Source: Alphaproteobacteria bacterium (GTDB taxonomy: Bacteria > Pseudomonadota > Alphaproteobacteria > Micavibrionales > Micavibrionaceae). From it: a stretch of DNA of 64,000 bases. Where the stretch lies: NCBI GenBank assembly GCA_021775915.1, contig JAJFGW010000018.1, positions 62,001 through 126,000 on the forward strand. Direction: 5' to 3'. The position numbers and the translations under genes were made by a program. This document shows, one piece after another, positions 25,189-34,005 of this stretch; positions within the stretch are counted from its first letter, which is position 1, and each line of letters starts with the position of its first letter. The notes below the pieces were generated by a model, which was not told where the DNA came from, ran no database searches, and worked only from the letters and a program-made list of their open reading frames with translations.

Positions 25189-28131
25189 ATGGCTATTACT
25201 CATCGTAAGGCTAATTGGGTCAAAGGTTTTCTTAGTTCTGTTGTTTTCACAGGTGCTGCGCTACTTGCCACGCCGGGATTTGCCGCAAACGAAAATGTTG
25301 AAAATATAACCCCTCCGTCACCGCAGGAACAAAATATGTCTGCCTCCCCTACAAACGCGCCACAACAAAAGCAGGAAACAAAAAGACAAATTGAGACCAT
25401 GACTCTTACCAACGGCCTGACCGTCCATCTGACCCACGACCCGGACGCCAACAACAGCGCCGCCGCTCTTGCCGTCAATGTCGGCTTTTTTGACGACCCA
25501 AAAGACAAAGCAGGCATGGCCCATTATCTGGAACACATGCTTTTCCTCGGAACAGAAAAATTTCCTATAACAGGATCATACAAAAAATTCCTGACCACCA
25601 ATGGCGGCCGCAGCAATGCCTATACCACAGTAGATCACACCAACTACTTCTTTCAGATTCAACACGGGGCCTTTGATGGTGCGCTCGACCGTTTCAGCGA
25701 CTTTTTCAAAGCCCCGCTTTTTGATACCGCCTATGCCGCGCGCGAAGTCAAAGCCGTTGATGAGGAACACCAAAACAGCATCCGCAGCGATGGATGGCGC
25801 AAAATGTTCCTGAAAAATCAGGTTTCAGAACCCGGCCACCCCATCTCTGCCTTTGGCGGCGGAAGCAAGGAAACACTAGGCGGCGGCTTTAACCGCGATG
25901 CTCTGCTTGAATTTTTCAACACACACTATTCAGCCAAAAATATGAAGCTGTCCTTTATTTCAAACCTGCCTTTGAGCGAACAAAAAGAACTGGTCGAAAA
26001 ACATTTTGCCAAAATTCCCGGCTTTGAAGTCGCGCCTAAAACCATAGACCCTGACTACCGTAAACCGCTTACAGATAAATACCGGTTGCTGGAAATTGAA
26101 GCCGTAAAAGACATCAGAGTCATGGATCTGGAGTTCCCAACGATCCGCCTTGCTGATTATAATGACAGCAAACCATCAAGCATCATAAGCGCCGCCCTTG
26201 GTAACGAAGGTAAAGGCTCACTGCTTTCAAAATTAAAAGAAGAAGGACTTGCCGCAGGCCTTTCCGCAAGCGGCGGCGGCTCTCACCCTGACATCAACGC
26301 CATGTCGATCAGTGTCGGTCTGACCCCAAAAGGGCTGGAGAACCGTGAGCGCGTTCTGGAACTCATCTTTTCTTATATCGACATGCTGAAAACAGAAGGC
26401 ATGCAGAAATATACGTTTGATGAAAGTAGCGCCATGACGACTATTCATCACAACTGGAAAACACCGCAAGAAGGTATGGGCTATGCTAGCTCTACCGCCT
26501 CAAGAATGCTTAATTTTGACGCAGACGAAGTCCTGACAAAACCTTTCCAGCTTGATAAATACGCGCCTGATGCATATCAGAAAATTCTTGACACCATGAC
26601 CCCGGAAAACATGCTGGTTACAGTTCAGGCCCAAGGATTGAAAACTGACAAATTTGCGCCCCATTACGGCACACCATACGCCTTGAATGAAATTGGCGGC
26701 GACAGCTTCGAGCTCCTCGCAAACCCGAAAAAAATAAAAGGTCTGACTTACCCGCAAGTGAACCCCTTTATTCCTCAAAACCTGACTCTGCAAAAACCCG
26801 ATAACGCCGCAGCATCAGAAAAACCGCACCTTGTTGTAGACACGGATCTGGCTAAAGTCTGGTCACAATTTGATACGCAGTTTAACCAGCCCAAAGTCTC
26901 TTTGTCCCTGAAACTTGAGACGCCGTTAATTTATAACAATGTCGATAATTTTGTCCGCTCCCAGTTATTGCAAGCTTGCGCCATGGAAGGCATGAGTGAA
27001 CAAGCATACCCTCTGCAATCAGCAGGTGTTGGCTATGGCCTTGATATGGGGCGCAAAGGAGTCACCATTCATGTTGGTGGTTACACAGAAAAAATGGATG
27101 AGCTGATAAAGTTTGTCTCGAAAAATATTACCGCCTGCAATATAGACGAAGACTCATTTTCTCTTATCAAAGACCGTTTTGTCCGCGGACTGAAAAACCG
27201 GAAACTCGGACCGGCAAGTGGTCGGGCGTACGATTATTCATCCAAACTTCTTTTTAATATCTATGCCGACAAAGAAAAAATGAAAGCTGTAGAGTCCCTG
27301 ACCGTAAAAGATATTCAGGACTACGCAAAAAAATTATTCTCAGAAGTCCGTATAACGGGTGCCGCCTATGGCAACTGGAACGACAAAGATGTTATTGCTG
27401 CCGTTGACACTCTCGTCACAGCTCTTGACAGCAAACCCCTACCCGAAGGAAGCATGCCTGAAATTCAAATCGAAAAATTTGAAAAAGGGAAAAACCATGT
27501 TTTTTCCAAGCAAGTAATAGATAGTAACAACGCCCTGCTTTATATGCTGCAAGCCGGAAAGAACAGCCCTAAACGCATGACGGCCCTGCAAATAGTAAAC
27601 TCTGTTATCAGCAGTAATTTTTACACCGAATTGCGCAGCAAAAAACAAATGGGCTACATCGTACAAAGCGATCCGCAAAAAATGGAGGACAGCCTGTTCC
27701 TCAACTTTATGATTCAGTCCAGCTACGGCCCGGTTAAAGTGCAAGAGGAAGTGGATGCGTGGAAAAAAGACACCATGAAGTTATTTGATAATTTAAGCGA
27801 CAAAGAGCTCGAGTCCCACAAAGAGTCTCTTGCAAAACAGTTCACACAAAAAAGAAACAGCCTTTCTGATGTACAGAGTGAAATTTTCTATTTTGTAACA
27901 GAAGAAAATGCTGATTTTGGTTACTTTAACAAACTCGCCGAAGCGACCAGAAACCTGACACGCGAAGATGTTAGAACGCTGGCCGAAGAAATTCTGACCG
28001 GCATAGATACCGCGAGCCTGGCGATTCACATACGCTCAAGCAATAATGACAACGCCGCCCCTGAAAACGCATTTACGACTGTGCAAGACTTCAAAAACAG
28101 AAAGAAATCTGGGTCAGGGCCTGCGCCTTAA
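25189..28131 (+). CDS. Exported M16-family zinc protease (pitrilysin-like)
   Basis: Predicted periplasmic insulinase-type peptidase of 980 residues, close to E. coli pitrilysin in size. A signal peptide (likely cut after GFAA near residue 33) precedes a Gln/Pro-rich stretch. The inverted zinc motif HYLEH is at residues about 112-116, with the downstream ligand Glu in AVDEEHQNS about 75 residues later. The C-terminal half has the M16 binding residues region (ELRSKKQMGYIVQS). Four M16 lobes fit the length. A GGGAGG ribosome-binding site precedes the ATG. It probably degrades small peptides in the periplasm. It is followed by a palindromic repeat. Confidence 0.93.
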   Translation: MAITHRKANWVKGFLSSVVFTGAALLATPGFAANENVENITPPSPQEQNMSASPTNAPQQKQETKRQIETMTLTNGLTVHLTHDPDANNSAAALAVNVGFFDDPKDKAGMAHYLEHMLFLGTEKFPITGSYKKFLTTNGGRSNAYTTVDHTNYFFQIQHGAFDGALDRFSDFFKAPLFDTAYAAREVKAVDEEHQNSIRSDGWRKMFLKNQVSEPGHPISAFGGGSKETLGGGFNRDALLEFFNTHYSAKNMKLSFISNLPLSEQKELVEKHFAKIPGFEVAPKTIDPDYRKPLTDKYRLLEIEAVKDIRVMDLEFPTIRLADYNDSKPSSIISAALGNEGKGSLLSKLKEEGLAAGLSASGGGSHPDINAMSISVGLTPKGLENRERVLELIFSYIDMLKTEGMQKYTFDESSAMTTIHHNWKTPQEGMGYASSTASRMLNFDADEVLTKPFQLDKYAPDAYQKILDTMTPENMLVTVQAQGLKTDKFAPHYGTPYALNEIGGDSFELLANPKKIKGLTYPQVNPFIPQNLTLQKPDNAAASEKPHLVVDTDLAKVWSQFDTQFNQPKVSLSLKLETPLIYNNVDNFVRSQLLQACAMEGMSEQAYPLQSAGVGYGLDMGRKGVTIHVGGYTEKMDELIKFVSKNITACNIDEDSFSLIKDRFVRGLKNRKLGPASGRAYDYSSKLLFNIYADKEKMKAVESLTVKDIQDYAKKLFSEVRITGAAYGNWNDKDVIAAVDTLVTALDSKPLPEGSMPEIQIEKFEKGKNHVFSKQVIDSNNALLYMLQAGKNSPKRMTALQIVNSVISSNFYTELRSKKQMGYIVQSDPQKMEDSLFLNFMIQSSYGPVKVQEEVDAWKKDTMKLFDNLSDKELESHKESLAKQFTQKRNSLSDVQSEIFYFVTEENADFGYFNKLAEATRNLTREDVRTLAEEILTGIDTASLAIHIRSSNNDNAAPENAFTTVQDFKNRKKSGSGPAP

Positions 28132-28141
28132 TCACCGAAAC

Positions 28142-28228
28142 CGTCATTGCGAGCATAGCGAAGCAATCCAGTCTTTTATCTTCTGGTTCTCTAGATTGCT
28201 TCGGTCATTACATTCCCTCGCAATGACG
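28142..28228. repeat. Dispersed palindromic element (GTCATTGCGAG type)
   Basis: Perfect 12-bp outer arms, CGTCATTGCGAG (28142-28153) and CTCGCAATGACG (28217-28228), with inner imperfect arms CGAAGCAATCCAG and CTAGATTGCTTCG. This nested palindrome type is widespread between genes in environmental proteobacteria. It lies between the convergent M16 protease and thioredoxin-fold genes and could serve as a bidirectional terminator. Confidence 0.85.
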
Positions 28229-28253
28229 ATCGTGCCTATATTTTTAGGAAACT

Positions 28254-28874
28254 CTATATCTTAAAATCTTTAGGTCTATCTCCCGGCACAACTCGCGCCT
28301 TCGGCGGGTTATCATAGAACTTCTCAAAGAGGTTTGTCATGTGCGCGCGCAAAATAGAAATTGAAAGCCTAAACCCCTTATAAAGCGCAACATCGCTATC
28401 AGGAAATTTTTTCGACACTTCGCAATCATCCGGCGCAGGCCAGCGCAAATGATTTTCCTTGGCGTAGCCTTTGCCATTTCTAATACTAAGAAGACCTTCC
28501 TCGTCTTTAACATGGATCACTTGCGGAATAGGAATCCCCAGTGTTTTGTCAGCCTCTATTCTTGTCACCAACCCCAGAACGTCCCTGTTCTTTATCAAAA
28601 ACTCCCCGTCTGCGTCCCGGTCAACAAGAACCAAAATACCCTTATCCGGCCTATTCAAATTTTCAAACGCTTCCAGCACAAATGGTTTTGAATAGACACA
28701 ATGCGGGCACCAGCTCGCGCCTATAAAAATATGAATGGGCTTATCTTTTGTTTGCTCAATAAGGTCCGTCAATGCTGCGCCCGTTAAACTGACAATATTA
28801 CTATTACGCGCAATCATCGCCTCCACGTCCGGCAAAACAGTATTTGAATCGGCAGGCTTCAATGTATCGGACAT
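28254..28874 (-). CDS. Thioredoxin-fold protein with CPHC motif
   Basis: A 206-residue protein with a thioredoxin-like active site, IFIGASWCPHCVYSKP near residue 57. CPHC is the DsbA-type redox pair, but the surrounding order (beta strand, WCPHC, helix, then ILVLVDRDADGEF) is that of a thioredoxin domain. No signal peptide is seen, so a cytoplasmic disulfide reductase or sensor is more likely than a periplasmic oxidase. The C-terminal 90 residues (YAKENHLRWPAPDDCEVSK and on) are not recognised. It converges on the repeat at 28142-28228. Confidence 0.75.
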   Translation of the reverse strand: MSDTLKPADSNTVLPDVEAMIARNSNIVSLTGAALTDLIEQTKDKPIHIFIGASWCPHCVYSKPFVLEAFENLNRPDKGILVLVDRDADGEFLIKNRDVLGLVTRIEADKTLGIPIPQVIHVKDEEGLLSIRNGKGYAKENHLRWPAPDDCEVSKKFPDSDVALYKGFRLSISILRAHMTNLFEKFYDNPPKARVVPGDRPKDFKI

Positions 28875-28944
28875 ATTGCAAACTCCTCACTTTAAATCAC
28901 AAACCTATTTATAATTTCCAGAAAACGAAGCGTCAAGCTTAATG

Positions 28945-28973
28945 TTGACATAATCAATACAAATCTGTATAAA
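28945..28973 (+). promoter_or_regulatory. Strong sigma70-type promoter immediately upstream of an ATG
   Basis: TTGACA (28945-28950), 17-nt spacer, TATAAA (28968-28973). The expected start point, about 28980, coincides with the ATG at 28982, and no ribosome-binding site precedes that ATG. Transcription would give a leaderless mRNA. Confidence 0.65.
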
Positions 28974-28981
28974 TCATTCCC

Positions 28982-29755
28982 ATGATAACAGCATTCACCC
29001 ATGACCGCTTTACATTCAGGCCCCTGACCGAGGCGGCCGCCAAAGCTATGGGACATATCCTATGGCTGGAAGAAAGCGACCCTGTCACCGCCCTCCGAAA
29101 AATGAACGAGGCTGTAGAGACAAAACCCTTTAATTGTGCTGTATGGGCCAATGCCGGAGATCGTCTTTCCGATGCATTCAAGCAAGCCATTCGCAGCGAC
29201 AGAGAAAGAAACGCCATTCCTTCAAAACAAGATGTCGATATATTTTATAGTACCAAAGATGCGCGTATCCGCCTGCACAACTGCTTTAATAGAACACAAT
29301 CCGGCACCACGCTTTTACAGCAGCATATAGACCAGCGCCTGAACGACATAGAAGCTGCGCTCCGGCCTGTAAAACAAAACTTTCAACTGCGCTCCAGTGC
29401 AATTACGCATGACATAGAGCGCATTATACAAACGACACACGTGGATAATTACCCTCTGGGAGACAGGCGTTTCATAGAAAGCCTCGAATCAGAAAGCACT
29501 TACCTGATTGATAACAAAGACGTATATTGCACATATGACAGTCAGGAGATGGCCCCCTACAGACTAGAACAACGCGACTGGTTTTTGAAGCCGGAGGGCA
29601 ATGTCACCTTCTGGCAAACCCCTCCCAATTCACTAACGCTCTTTACAACGACCGCGCATGACTGGAAACCAATCATGCACGCCTTCCCCCCTACTCCTCC
29701 AGGAAATAAAGAGCCACAAAAAAGAACAGTGACCACCTACGATTTGTCTCTTTAA
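28982..29755 (+). CDS. Hypothetical protein, likely leaderless mRNA
   Basis: A 257-residue soluble protein, not firmly recognised. It has no signal or membrane segments. The region TTHVDNYPLGDRRFIESLES and the spaced RLEQRDWFLKPEG, TFWQTP and HAFPPTPPGNKEP are the most distinctive parts. The general layout faintly recalls DUF1826-type proteins (an HVD-like motif, then a conserved arginine and tryptophan), but I would not assign it. A near-consensus promoter ends 8 nt before the ATG, implying leaderless translation. It is followed 30 nt later by mutS, which may be co-transcribed. Confidence 0.72.
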   Translation: MITAFTHDRFTFRPLTEAAAKAMGHILWLEESDPVTALRKMNEAVETKPFNCAVWANAGDRLSDAFKQAIRSDRERNAIPSKQDVDIFYSTKDARIRLHNCFNRTQSGTTLLQQHIDQRLNDIEAALRPVKQNFQLRSSAITHDIERIIQTTHVDNYPLGDRRFIESLESESTYLIDNKDVYCTYDSQEMAPYRLEQRDWFLKPEGNVTFWQTPPNSLTLFTTTAHDWKPIMHAFPPTPPGNKEPQKRTVTTYDLSL

Positions 29756-29785
29756 AACCCTGCCCCTTTGTCGTATGACTCTCTT

Positions 29786-32470
29786 ATGGGACAATCTGCG
29801 CAATTAAAGACAATCGAGGACTACCTCGCTGACGGGCATACACCAATGATGGCGCAATATAGCGAAATCAAGGCGCGCTACCCTGACTGCCTGCTTTTCT
29901 ACCGTATGGGCGATTTTTACGAGATGTTCTTTGACGATGCCGTAACCGCCGCCGCCGTACTTGATATAACCCTGACCAAACGCGGTAAAAATCAGGAAAA
30001 AGAGATTCCGATGGCGGGCGTGCCTTTTCACTCCTACGAGCCCTATCTCGCCAAACTTATCCGCGCCGGACACAAAGTCGCGATCTGCGCCCAGACAGAA
30101 ACCCCGGAAGAAGCCAAGAAAGCCGGGCGCAAGCTCGTAAACCGCGATGTTATTCGCGTGGTTACGCAAGGCACGCTTACGGAAGAAACCCTGCTGGAGG
30201 CGCGCGATAATAACTACCTCGCCGCTATCACCGAAATCGGCGGCCAGCTCGGCCTGTCATGGCTGGAGCTTTCCACCGGCGAATTTCTTGTCCAGCCCAT
30301 AAAGCCCGAAAATCTCGGCGCAGCCCTGGAACGTATTAACGCCCGCGAAATCCTTCTCCCCGAAAGCTTCACGGAAAAACAGGAACACTACGACCACCTT
30401 GCCCTGGTACAAGACGTACTGACCCTGCAACCGGTTAGCCTATTCGATAGCCAAAACGCACAAAAGCGCCTTGAGACAATATTCGGCGTTGGCACGCTCG
30501 ATGCCTTTGGCGGCTTTTCCCGCGCTGAAATTGCTGCGGCCGGAGCGCTCATAGATTACGTCGAGCGTACACAGATCGGCAAGATGCCACATTTGTCCCG
30601 GCCCCGGCAAATGGCCTCCGGCGCGATTATGGAGATCGACGCCGCCACCCGCCGCAATCTGGAACTCACCCGCACATTGTCCGGTGAAAAGCGCGGCTCT
30701 CTTCTGTCTTGTATCGACCGCAGCGTAACATCCGCCGGGGCAAGATTGCTGCAATCCCGCCTGGCCGCCCCGTTGACGAATGAGCTGGAAATAAAACAAC
30801 GCCTGAACGAAACGCAAAGCTTTGCAGATGAGCCTCGCCTGCGCGAAGATTTACGCGGCCTTCTTACCGACACCCCGGACATGGAACGCGCTCTCGCCCG
30901 CCTCACCGTAGAACGTGGCGGCCCGCGCGACCTTGGCGCTCTCCGCGACGGACTACGACAAGCGGAGACTATCCGCGCGATACTCATCAATAATAAAACG
31001 CTAAAACATCTTTCTGATGACCTCCATCAACCGCCCGCCATACAAGCCCTCGCCGACCGTCTCAAAGAGGCCCTTAAAGACGAGCTTCCCGTACTCGCCC
31101 GCGAAGGCGGCTTTGTCCGGGAGGGCTACGACACAAAACTCGACAATTTAATTTTGCTGCGCAATGACGCCCGCCGCCTGATCGCCAACCTGCAGCAAAA
31201 ATACAAAGAATTCACCGGCATAGACTCTTTAAAAATCAGCTTCAACAACGTACTTGGTTACTTCATCGAAGTCCCCGCCCGCCGTGCTGATGGCCTGATT
31301 GTACGTAAAGGCGAAGACCAGCCTGCTGATAACCCCTTCATACACCGCCAGACAATGGCAAACGCCGTGCGTTTTACCACGCCCGAACTGGCAGAGTTAG
31401 AACGAGATATTTCACAATCCGCCGAACGCGCTTTGGCCATTGAACAATATCTCTTCGTCCAAATGGCAAATGAAATTAACAAGCTCTCCGCAGAAATAGG
31501 CACCCACGCCCGCGCCTTGGCCGCGCTTGATGTCGCTTCAGGCCTTGCCGAACTCGCCGCCGACCAGCATTACACCCGCCCGCAAATTGACAGCACCGAA
31601 GCCTTTGAACTGTCCGGCGCGCGCCACCCGGTGGTGGAACAAGCGCTCGCAAAACAGGGCGGCGATAAATTCGTGCCCAATGATTGCAACCTCGGAAAAA
31701 GCCAAAACCTCTGGCTCCTCACCGGCCCGAACATGGCGGGTAAATCCACATTCCTGCGCCAAAATGCACTCATAGCCATCCTCGCGCAAATGGGCAGCTT
31801 CGTCCCCGCTAATAGCGCGCATATAGGCATCATAGACCGCCTTTTCTCCCGCGTTGGGGCAAGCGACGATCTGGCCTCCGGGCGCTCGACCTTCATGGTT
31901 GAAATGGTCGAGACCGCAGCAATTCTCAATCAAGCCACCGAAAAATCGCTCGTGATCCTCGATGAAATCGGACGCGGCACCGCGACCTTTGACGGCCTGT
32001 CCATCGCCTGGGCGACAGTCGAGCATTTGCACGAAACAAATAAATGCCGCGCCTTATTCGCCACGCATTACCACGAACTCACGACCCTAAACGCCAAACT
32101 CGAAAACCTGTCCTGCCACTCCATGGCCGTCAAAGAATGGAAAAGCGACATCATTTTCCTGCACAGCGTCGTGGAAGGCAGCGCCGACAGATCATACGGC
32201 ATCCACGTCGCCAAACTCGCCGGAATCCCGGCAGCAGTGATAGACCGCGCCGGGCAAGTATTAGAGCGCCTGCAAAAATCCGAACAATCCGGCACGCTGT
32301 CAAAACTCGCCGATGATTTACCGTTGTTTTCCGCTGCGCCAGAACAACCGAACACAACATTTTCCGCTTTGGAAGAAAAGCTGGAGAGCATCAACCCTGA
32401 TGAGCTTTCCCCAAAAGAAGCGCTTGAATTGCTTTATGAGTTGAAATCGACAACAGTCACCCTTTCATAA
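29786..32470 (+). CDS. mutS: DNA mismatch repair protein MutS
   Basis: Recognises mismatches and small loops and starts repair with MutL. From the ATG at 29786 it is 894 residues; a TTG six codons upstream is an alternative. The mismatch-binding motif is in RMGDFYEMFFDDA near residue 40. The ATPase domain has Walker A GPNMAGKSTFLRQ near residue 648, then DDLASGRSTFMVEM, Walker B LVILDEIGRGTATFDG and the ATHYHELT motif. The C terminus ends with a helical dimerisation tail (SPKEALELLYELK). Domain order and length are those of a standard MutS1. It often neighbours glnD-murJ-trpS in alphaproteobacteria; here it is about 10 kb from murJ-trpS. Confidence 0.97.
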   Translation: MGQSAQLKTIEDYLADGHTPMMAQYSEIKARYPDCLLFYRMGDFYEMFFDDAVTAAAVLDITLTKRGKNQEKEIPMAGVPFHSYEPYLAKLIRAGHKVAICAQTETPEEAKKAGRKLVNRDVIRVVTQGTLTEETLLEARDNNYLAAITEIGGQLGLSWLELSTGEFLVQPIKPENLGAALERINAREILLPESFTEKQEHYDHLALVQDVLTLQPVSLFDSQNAQKRLETIFGVGTLDAFGGFSRAEIAAAGALIDYVERTQIGKMPHLSRPRQMASGAIMEIDAATRRNLELTRTLSGEKRGSLLSCIDRSVTSAGARLLQSRLAAPLTNELEIKQRLNETQSFADEPRLREDLRGLLTDTPDMERALARLTVERGGPRDLGALRDGLRQAETIRAILINNKTLKHLSDDLHQPPAIQALADRLKEALKDELPVLAREGGFVREGYDTKLDNLILLRNDARRLIANLQQKYKEFTGIDSLKISFNNVLGYFIEVPARRADGLIVRKGEDQPADNPFIHRQTMANAVRFTTPELAELERDISQSAERALAIEQYLFVQMANEINKLSAEIGTHARALAALDVASGLAELAADQHYTRPQIDSTEAFELSGARHPVVEQALAKQGGDKFVPNDCNLGKSQNLWLLTGPNMAGKSTFLRQNALIAILAQMGSFVPANSAHIGIIDRLFSRVGASDDLASGRSTFMVEMVETAAILNQATEKSLVILDEIGRGTATFDGLSIAWATVEHLHETNKCRALFATHYHELTTLNAKLENLSCHSMAVKEWKSDIIFLHSVVEGSADRSYGIHVAKLAGIPAAVIDRAGQVLERLQKSEQSGTLSKLADDLPLFSAAPEQPNTTFSALEEKLESINPDELSPKEALELLYELKSTTVTLS

Positions 32471-32472
32471 AA

Positions 32473-32501
32473 TTGACATCCTTGATTTACTTTTGTAAGG
32501 T
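32473..32501 (+). promoter_or_regulatory. Sigma70-type promoter upstream of the small HExxH gene
   Basis: TTGACA (32473-32478), 17-nt spacer, TAAGGT (32496-32501). The expected start near 32508 favours the ATG at 32541 over the one at 32511 for the downstream gene. Confidence 0.5.
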
Positions 32502-32540
32502 TCCATTCTTATGAATACAACCATCAGAGAGATTAACATA

Positions 32541-33113
32541 ATGAACACTCATGCGGTGCTAGCCGGTTCCTTTGCTCTTTCATTAACACTGCTTTTCGGC
32601 TCAATCGCAGGTGCAGAGGAAACACACACAAAAGATATTAATAGTGCCAGCTATCAGGAGTTTGGAATGATTGAAATCCCAGCCTGTATAGAAAAAAATG
32701 GGCATAAAGTGCCGCAAAGAGGATATTCCAAAAGTATTATAATGTCATCGGGTGGCTTTCTTGCCGGTGCAGGAACCGACCCAAAAACAGACGAAAATAT
32801 TATTATTTACGACAATGAAACATTTCCGTGGCTAGCCCCGGAATTTCAAAAGTTTACACTCGCGCATGAATGCCAGCATATTAAACTGGGAGACATAGGT
32901 GTTGCCCCTAAGAACAGAGCAGATTATCTTGCAACAGAAGACAGAGCCGATTGTACGGCATTCCAGCAGTTAAAAGATGAAGAGGGATACGGACAAAAAG
33001 AAGTAGAAATCATTGCCGGTTTTATCAATCTGACAATGAGCGAATTGGGCGCACCGGCCTCTGCCAATGAAAGGCGCATTAAAGCCCTCAAGACTTGTGC
33101 CCTGCTCCCCTAA
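32541..33113 (+). CDS. Small exported HExxH protein, putative M48-like metallopeptidase
   Basis: A 190-residue protein from the ATG at 32541, chosen because a typical signal peptide begins there (hydrophobic residues 6-22, cut after AGA) and the promoter start is close to the upstream ATG at 32511. The HExxH zinc motif is AHECQHIKLGD at residues about 108-118. About 20 residues later TEDRADCTAFQQL fits the ExxAD third-ligand pattern of M48-like peptidases. Three cysteines besides suggest a disulfide. At this size it is a minimal catalytic domain. A periplasmic or secreted protease is inferred. It is unrelated at sequence level to the HExxH gene at 20068. Confidence 0.72.
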   Translation: MNTHAVLAGSFALSLTLLFGSIAGAEETHTKDINSASYQEFGMIEIPACIEKNGHKVPQRGYSKSIIMSSGGFLAGAGTDPKTDENIIIYDNETFPWLAPEFQKFTLAHECQHIKLGDIGVAPKNRADYLATEDRADCTAFQQLKDEEGYGQKEVEIIAGFINLTMSELGAPASANERRIKALKTCALLP

Positions 33114-33141
33114 ATAGAGTCCACCTAACAAATATTCCTTG

Positions 33142-33258
33142 GCGTCATTCCGGATCCCCGCCTTCTTCGCGGGGGCAGGCTCCGTGACGAAGCAATCCAG
33201 AATCTTTGTCTTACAAAATGCTGGATCGCCACGGATGCTACGCATCCTCGCGATGACG
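33142..33258. repeat. Composite palindromic element
   Basis: Starts GCGTCATTCC and ends CGCGATGACG. Inside it are a hairpin CCCCGC/GCGGGG around CTTCTTC (33156-33175) and the sequence GACGAAGCAATCCAG. A partly complementary GCTGGATCGCCACG follows. Its ends and core resemble the element at 28142-28228, so both belong to one family with an extra GC hairpin here. Confidence 0.7.
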
Positions 33259-33272
33259 ATTTATACCACACT

Positions 33273-33307
33273 GAAAAACTTTGCGCGCCTTGGCGTCCTT
33301 TGTGTTT
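33273..33307. repeat. ACGCAAAG-type dispersed repeat, single copy
   Basis: The reverse complement reads ACACAAAG, GACGCCAAG, GCGCGCAAAG, matching the unit order of the arms at 18383-18480. Here it is a single arm rather than an inverted pair. Confidence 0.7.
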
Positions 33308-33333
33308 AAAAAACCTTACGACCTGCGTTAAAT

Positions 33334-33392
33334 TCTGAATGGATCCCGGATCGTTAAAGCTTGCCCCCGCGCAGGCGGGGGACCGGGATGGC
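33334..33392. repeat. GC-rich hairpin repeat with GGATCCCGG flank
   Basis: A perfect 7-bp stem, CCCCCGC (33364-33370) and GCGGGGG (33375-33381), with loop GCAG. Flanks GGATCCCGGATC and GACCGGGAT resemble common intergenic repeats of proteobacteria and share GGATC and CCCCGC parts with the element at 33142-33258. Confidence 0.6.
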
Positions 33393-33481
33393 GACAGAGA
33401 GTGGCAGTAACGTAGAGGGAGTGATTGAATTCCCGCCCAAAACAACTATATATAAACATAATCAAAATAAGGAGACACGTC

Positions 33482-33724
33482 ATGGACATCCAAACACTCA
33501 CAGACTTTTTTATGTGGTGCACCATCATAAACGGACTTTTATTTATTCTCTCGGCAACAATGATCATGTTCGCCCCCGATTTCGTTTATCGCACACAGAG
33601 TAAATGGTTCCCGATTTCCCGGGATTCTTTCAACACGGTCATTTACGGCTTCATGGGGCTGTTCAAAATTTTCCTGATCATGTTCAACATGGTTCCCTAC
33701 GCGGCCCTGGTTATTATCGGGTAA
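33482..33724 (+). CDS. DUF6868 small membrane protein
   Basis: An 80-residue protein of the DUF6868 type: MDIQTLTDFFMWCTIINGLL, then SKWFPISRDSFNTVIYGFMGLFKIFLI and NMVPYAALVIIG. Two hydrophobic segments (residues 9-32 and 50-78) predict an inner-membrane hairpin. AAGGAG lies 8 nt upstream of the ATG, which fixes the start against a longer frame. The family is common in proteobacteria and its function is not known. It stands alone between the repeat cluster and tRNA-Ser. Confidence 0.85.
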   Translation: MDIQTLTDFFMWCTIINGLLFILSATMIMFAPDFVYRTQSKWFPISRDSFNTVIYGFMGLFKIFLIMFNMVPYAALVIIG

Positions 33725-33789
33725 GACAATATTACAGGGACATATATCGACAAACAGAAACCACTCTGCTAAGCCATTACCAAATATGC

Positions 33790-33879
33790 GGAGAAGTGGC
33801 AGAGTGGTTGAATGCGCTGCTCTCGAAAAGCAGTAAGGGTTTACGCCCTTCGGGGGTTCGAATCCTCCCTTCTCCGCCA
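33790..33879 (+). tRNA. tRNA-Ser (CGA)
   Basis: A 90-nt class II tRNA. The acceptor stem GGAGAAG pairs with CTTCTCC (33869-33875). The anticodon stem CTGCT/AGCAG holds loop CTCGAAA (anticodon CGA, reads UCG). A long variable arm (GTAAGGGTTTACGCCCTTC region) and the T-arm GGTTCGAATCC follow. Discriminator G and encoded CCA at 33877-33879. Confidence 0.96.
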
Positions 33880-33942
33880 GTTATTTCTATATCCAAACAT
33901 TACGATTCTACACTCAAATAAGCACTATATATAAAAAATTTA

Positions 33943-33971
33943 TTGACATAGTACTTATGTGCATGTTACCC
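33943..33971 (+). promoter_or_regulatory. Possible promoter for the 125-residue hypothetical gene
   Basis: A perfect TTGACA (33943-33948) is followed after 17 nt by TTACCC (33966-33971), a poor -10 box. It is included because the -35 box and spacing match the other promoters here. Confidence 0.3.
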
Positions 33972-34005
33972 ACATGTCCTTAATAATTCAGAAGGAAAGC
34001 AAACT

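Larger units (their letters stand above)
33114..33481. other. Gene-free region filled with dispersed repeats
   Basis: This 368-bp interval holds no credible gene. It contains at least three palindromic or dispersed elements, listed separately, plus the ribosome-binding site of the DUF6868 gene at its right end. Short frames across it follow the repeats and lack start signals. Confidence 0.8.

Noticed and set aside
31527-32032. Frames on both strands inside mutS over 80 codons
   Set aside because: mutS is GC-rich in its third codon positions, which creates long antisense frames; none has motifs or a ribosome-binding site.
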